DNA of 9,287 nt from Gammaproteobacteria bacterium (GTDB taxonomy: Bacteria > Pseudomonadota > Gammaproteobacteria > Steroidobacterales > SZUA-146). The notes under the pieces are model-generated. The model made no database searches, was not told the DNA's origin, and saw nothing but the letters and a program-made list of their open reading frames with translations. Positions within the stretch are counted from its first letter, which is position 1, and the number at the start of each line of letters is the position of its first letter. The translations under genes and the position numbers were made by a program. Of this stretch, positions 7,163-9,287 are shown piece by piece. The stretch covers positions 1 through 9,287 of the forward strand of contig JABDLQ010000417.1 of the NCBI GenBank assembly GCA_013002925.1, written 5' to 3'.

Positions 7163-8035
7163 ATGCGCAGGCCTTGTTCCAGGTTGAGAACCGGGACGGG
7201 GTGTCGTGCCCTGTCAGGTTACGCGGAGGTGCAAAGTCAAATCGTGGCTATTACCAAAGCGCATAAGAATGTATCCGCAAGGACTGTCGTGTCGTTGCTT
7301 GTTGTTATAGTGACAGCACTTCTGCTCGTCTCGTGTAGTCATGTAGACAATGGCCCGCAAGTCAAACGCCACAGCGTATCTGAAAATTTAGAGATAACGG
7401 CAATTCGTCCGGGGGTGTGGTTGCACACGTCGTGGCATACCTTTGCCAGCGGTGCGCGGTTTCCAGCAAATGGCTTGCTGATTCTGGATCAGGGAGAGTT
7501 ACTTCTGATCGACACAGCCTGGGGAGAGCAGAGTACCCGCGACCTTTTGAGCTGGATCGATAAAGAGTTTTCTCACCCGTTGGATGCGGCAGTCGTTACG
7601 CATTTTCATGCAGACAGCGCTGGCGGCACTGCCGTGCTGGTTGATGCCGGAATACCGGTGTTTGCGCATCCACGCACCGTTGGGATCATGCGCTCCCGGA
7701 ATATGGTGGTGCCAGCATTGATCGCAGAATTCACCGCGTCTGATGCAGTATCTTTCAGGCACACGGAATTATTCTATCCAGGACCCGGTCATAGTATGGA
7801 CAATATGGTGGTGTGGCTGCCAATGACGCGAATATTATTTGGCTCTTGTGCCGTGCGCTCACCCGAGTTTTCGGGAAAAGGAAATGTTGCAGATGCAGAT
7901 GAGCGACATTGGCCCATCGCCATTCGCAAGGTGTTGCAGCGGTATCCGGATGTTAACATTGTGGTTCCCGGGCACGGCCCTGTTGGCACAAAAAAATTGC
8001 TGCAGCATACGATAGATCTATTTGCAGATCATTGA
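7163..8035 (+). CDS. Subclass B1 metallo-beta-lactamase, lipoprotein
   Basis: The product is a zinc hydrolase expected to open the ring of beta-lactams, including carbapenems, in the periplasm. In 290-residue numbering from 7163, the Zn1 ligands are H147 and H149 in HFHADSAGG and H210 in GPGHSMDN. The Zn2 ligands are D151, C229 in FGSCAV and H271 in VPGHG. This set, with Cys at the 221 position, is specific to subclass B1. LLLIDTAWG (113-121), ELFYPG (202-207) and GNVADAD (240-246) resemble VIM enzymes. The position usually Lys224 is Arg (R232), and Asp119 of HFHDD is Ala (A150). The hydrophobic core at 42-54 ends in LVSC, so Cys58 is probably lipidated, as in NDM-1. The true start may be later: GTG at 7244 would give a normal signal of about 30 residues. 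Activity is not proven by sequence. Confidence 0.9.
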   Translation: MRRPCSRLRTGTGCRALSGYAEVQSQIVAITKAHKNVSARTVVSLLVVIVTALLLVSCSHVDNGPQVKRHSVSENLEITAIRPGVWLHTSWHTFASGARFPANGLLILDQGELLLIDTAWGEQSTRDLLSWIDKEFSHPLDAAVVTHFHADSAGGTAVLVDAGIPVFAHPRTVGIMRSRNMVVPALIAEFTASDAVSFRHTELFYPGPGHSMDNMVVWLPMTRILFGSCAVRSPEFSGKGNVADADERHWPIAIRKVLQRYPDVNIVVPGHGPVGTKKLLQHTIDLFADH

Positions 8036-8042
8036 TTTTGTC

Positions 8043-8546
8043 ATGAAGCAGCATAACCTCAACGGTGATGATCCCGTGATCCAGGCGGTCACCCCGGCGA
8101 ATATCGATGATGTTATTCAACTGGTGCTCGAGGTCTTTGACAGCGATGTGGCGCGGACGATGTCGGCAGAAGGCGTTGCAACCTTTACGTCGTCCTCTCC
8201 GAATGAACAGCGCAAGGGCCTGGCGGATAGACATATATTTCTGGCGGCTGTCCTTGACGACCAGGTCGTTGGGGTAGTGCGACTCAATCGTGCCGGGCAT
8301 TTGTACCTGTTATTTGTTGATTCGGCGTACCAGGGACACGGGATCGGCAAAAAGTTACTCACAACATCATTGGAAGCATTGCGCCAGCATGATTCCGGAA
8401 TCGAGCGAGTGACGCTGAATGCCAGTCTCAATGCGGTGGACGTTTACCAGCATTGGGGTTGTAAGGTGACTGGTGCGCAGATCATCAAAAAAGGTATCCG
8501 CGTGATACCCATGGAACTGTCCATTCGGGAGTTTCTTTCCAGGTGA
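8043..8546 (+). CDS. GNAT family N-acetyltransferase
   Basis: The 167-residue product is a single-domain acetyl-CoA-dependent acetyltransferase. Strand LYLLFVDSAYQ (87-97) leads into the acetyl-CoA loop QGHGIG at 97-102, followed by helix KKLLTTSLEAL. The late strand VTLNAS (123-128) and VDVYQHWGC (132-140) match the usual C-terminal GNAT elements. The frame can be extended to a TTG at 8022, which would overlap the lactamase by 14 bases; the ATG at 8043, 7 bases after the lactamase stop, is more likely, although its ribosome site is weak. Close packing suggests co-transcription with the lactamase. A role in drug modification is not shown by the sequence, and the substrate is unknown. It shows little similarity to the first GNAT beyond the core motif. 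Confidence 0.87.
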   Translation: MKQHNLNGDDPVIQAVTPANIDDVIQLVLEVFDSDVARTMSAEGVATFTSSSPNEQRKGLADRHIFLAAVLDDQVVGVVRLNRAGHLYLLFVDSAYQGHGIGKKLLTTSLEALRQHDSGIERVTLNASLNAVDVYQHWGCKVTGAQIIKKGIRVIPMELSIREFLSR

Positions 8547-8597
8547 AAAATGCAGATTGTCGCGACAGCCGCTACAATCCTGATTCATAGCCAACCT

Positions 8598-8603
8598 AAG
8601 GTG
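8598..8603 (+). promoter_or_regulatory. Ribosome binding site before the carbonic anhydrase leader
   Basis: AAGGTG stands five bases before the ATG at 8609. It is 34 bases from the ATG at 8638 and 19 from the one at 8623, so it serves the short leader frame rather than the carbonic anhydrase directly. Confidence 0.5.
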
Positions 8604-8608
8604 AAACA

Positions 8609-8641
8609 ATGAGCAATATGACATGGTATATCGCGTTATGA
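8609..8641 (+). CDS. Possible 10-residue leader peptide, coupled to carbonic anhydrase
   Basis: A reading frame of ten codons (MSNMTWYIAL, then TGA) follows a good Shine-Dalgarno site, and its stop overlaps the carbonic anhydrase ATG at 8638 as ATGA. This is the usual layout for translational coupling by reinitiation. The alternative is that a one-base error or mutation separates this segment from the enzyme frame, and that it is really the enzyme's own N terminus. The sequence alone does not decide. Confidence 0.35.
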   Translation: MSNMTWYIAL

Positions 8642-9287
8642 TTCCTGCCAATGAAGCGCTTGCACGGTTACGCGCTGGAAACCTGAGGTTTATTGCCGGT
8701 CAACAGCAACAGCAAGCTGGTATATACGCACAACAGCATGCGGACCTGGTAGAAGGCCAACAGCCATTTGCAATCATCCTGGGCTGTTCGGATTCACGTG
8801 TGCCGGCAGAGATGGTGTTCGATCAGGGATTTGGCAGTCTGTTTGTCATCCGGGTCGCCGGTAATATTGTGGCACCGTCTCAAATCGGAAGCGTTGAATT
8901 TGCGGCTGAGATGTTTGGTACGCAACTTGTTGTGGTGCTCGGTCACACACAATGTGGTGCGATCGCAGGCGCTATTGATGAGCTCAGCAATCCGCAGGCA
9001 CAACAATCACCCAATTTACGTTCAATCGTGGGCCGTATAGTTCCGGCTATCAAGCCATTGTTTAACGAGAGCTCTGGCTACGAGTCGGAGGCGCTAAAAA
9101 CAGCGGCAGTTCATGCCAATGCCCGCGCTTCCGCTCGTGATCTTGTCAGCGGCTCATCCATCATCAGAAAATTGGTTGCCAGCGGCGATCTGATGATCGC
9201 GAGCGCCGAATACTCTATCGAAACCGGAAAAGTAACGTTCCTTGACGATCCGGACAGTTCTGCGAATACCAGCTTGCCCCGACGAGC
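8638..9287 (+). CDS. Beta-class carbonic anhydrase, 3' end cut by the window
   Basis: This zinc enzyme interconverts carbon dioxide and bicarbonate. Numbered from the ATG at 8638, the beta-class residues are C50, D52 and R54 in CSDSRVP, and H103 and C106 in GHTQCGA: two Cys and one His bind zinc, while Asp and Arg form the catalytic dyad. The N terminus IPANEALARLRAGNLRF, the segment FVIRVAGNIV and the end region AEYSIETGKVTFLDD are typical of the family. About 216 codons are present; since the last conserved strand is included, only a few residues should be missing. No signal peptide is seen, so it is probably cytoplasmic. An in-frame ATG at 8623 would add five residues but lacks a ribosome site. 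The gene is 91 bases downstream of the GNAT gene and may have its own promoter. Confidence 0.93.
   Translation, partial: MIPANEALARLRAGNLRFIAGQQQQQAGIYAQQHADLVEGQQPFAIILGCSDSRVPAEMVFDQGFGSLFVIRVAGNIVAPSQIGSVEFAAEMFGTQLVVVLGHTQCGAIAGAIDELSNPQAQQSPNLRSIVGRIVPAIKPLFNESSGYESEALKTAAVHANARASARDLVSGSSIIRKLVASGDLMIASAEYSIETGKVTFLDDPDSSANTSLPRR

Noticed and set aside
7163..8035. Lactamase read as glyoxalase II or a general MBL-fold hydrolase
   Set aside because: Those use an HxHxDH motif with a second His after the Asp and no Cys ligand; here Ser follows the Asp and Cys229 is present, as in subclass B1.

Overview
The window looks like ordinary chromosomal DNA of a Gram-negative, free-living bacterium, most likely an environmental (marine or soil) gammaproteobacterium. 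The grounds are a balanced base composition, dense short intergenic gaps, three predicted lipoproteins and protein families common in that group. This placement is an inference. I see no insertion sequence, integrase, attachment site, CRISPR array, tRNA or rRNA.

Left third (1-1735): three small, separate plus-strand genes. They encode a GNAT acetyltransferase (206-694), a DUF2277 small protein (798-1070) and a four-helix membrane protein with the HXXEE motif (1187-1651). A possible minus-strand start at base 27 would run off the left edge.

Middle (1736-4956): a two-gene minus-strand operon. A TPR-repeat lipoprotein is followed after only 5 bases by a CRTAC1-like lipoprotein with seven FG-GAP/VCBS calcium loops and a C-terminal ASPIC/UnbV domain. 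The two are probably translationally coupled and act together outside the cytoplasmic membrane, but their role is unknown. Upstream lies about 0.8 kb with no convincing gene (4957-5767).

Right part (5768-8546): five closely packed plus-strand genes. They encode an AHSA1-type SRPBCC protein, two small four-helix membrane proteins that overlap by one base, a subclass B1 metallo-beta-lactamase with all six zinc ligands and VIM-like sequence features, and a second GNAT acetyltransferase. The junctions are 7 bases, -1 base, 3 bases and 7 bases, which suggests a single transcript. The lactamase is the gene of most practical interest: it sits among housekeeping-like genes with no mobile-element signs, as expected of an environmental reservoir gene.

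Right edge (8609-9287): a beta-class carbonic anhydrase, cut by the window end close to its C terminus. It is preceded by a 10-codon reading frame with a good ribosome binding site, whose stop overlaps a carbonic anhydrase start as ATGA.
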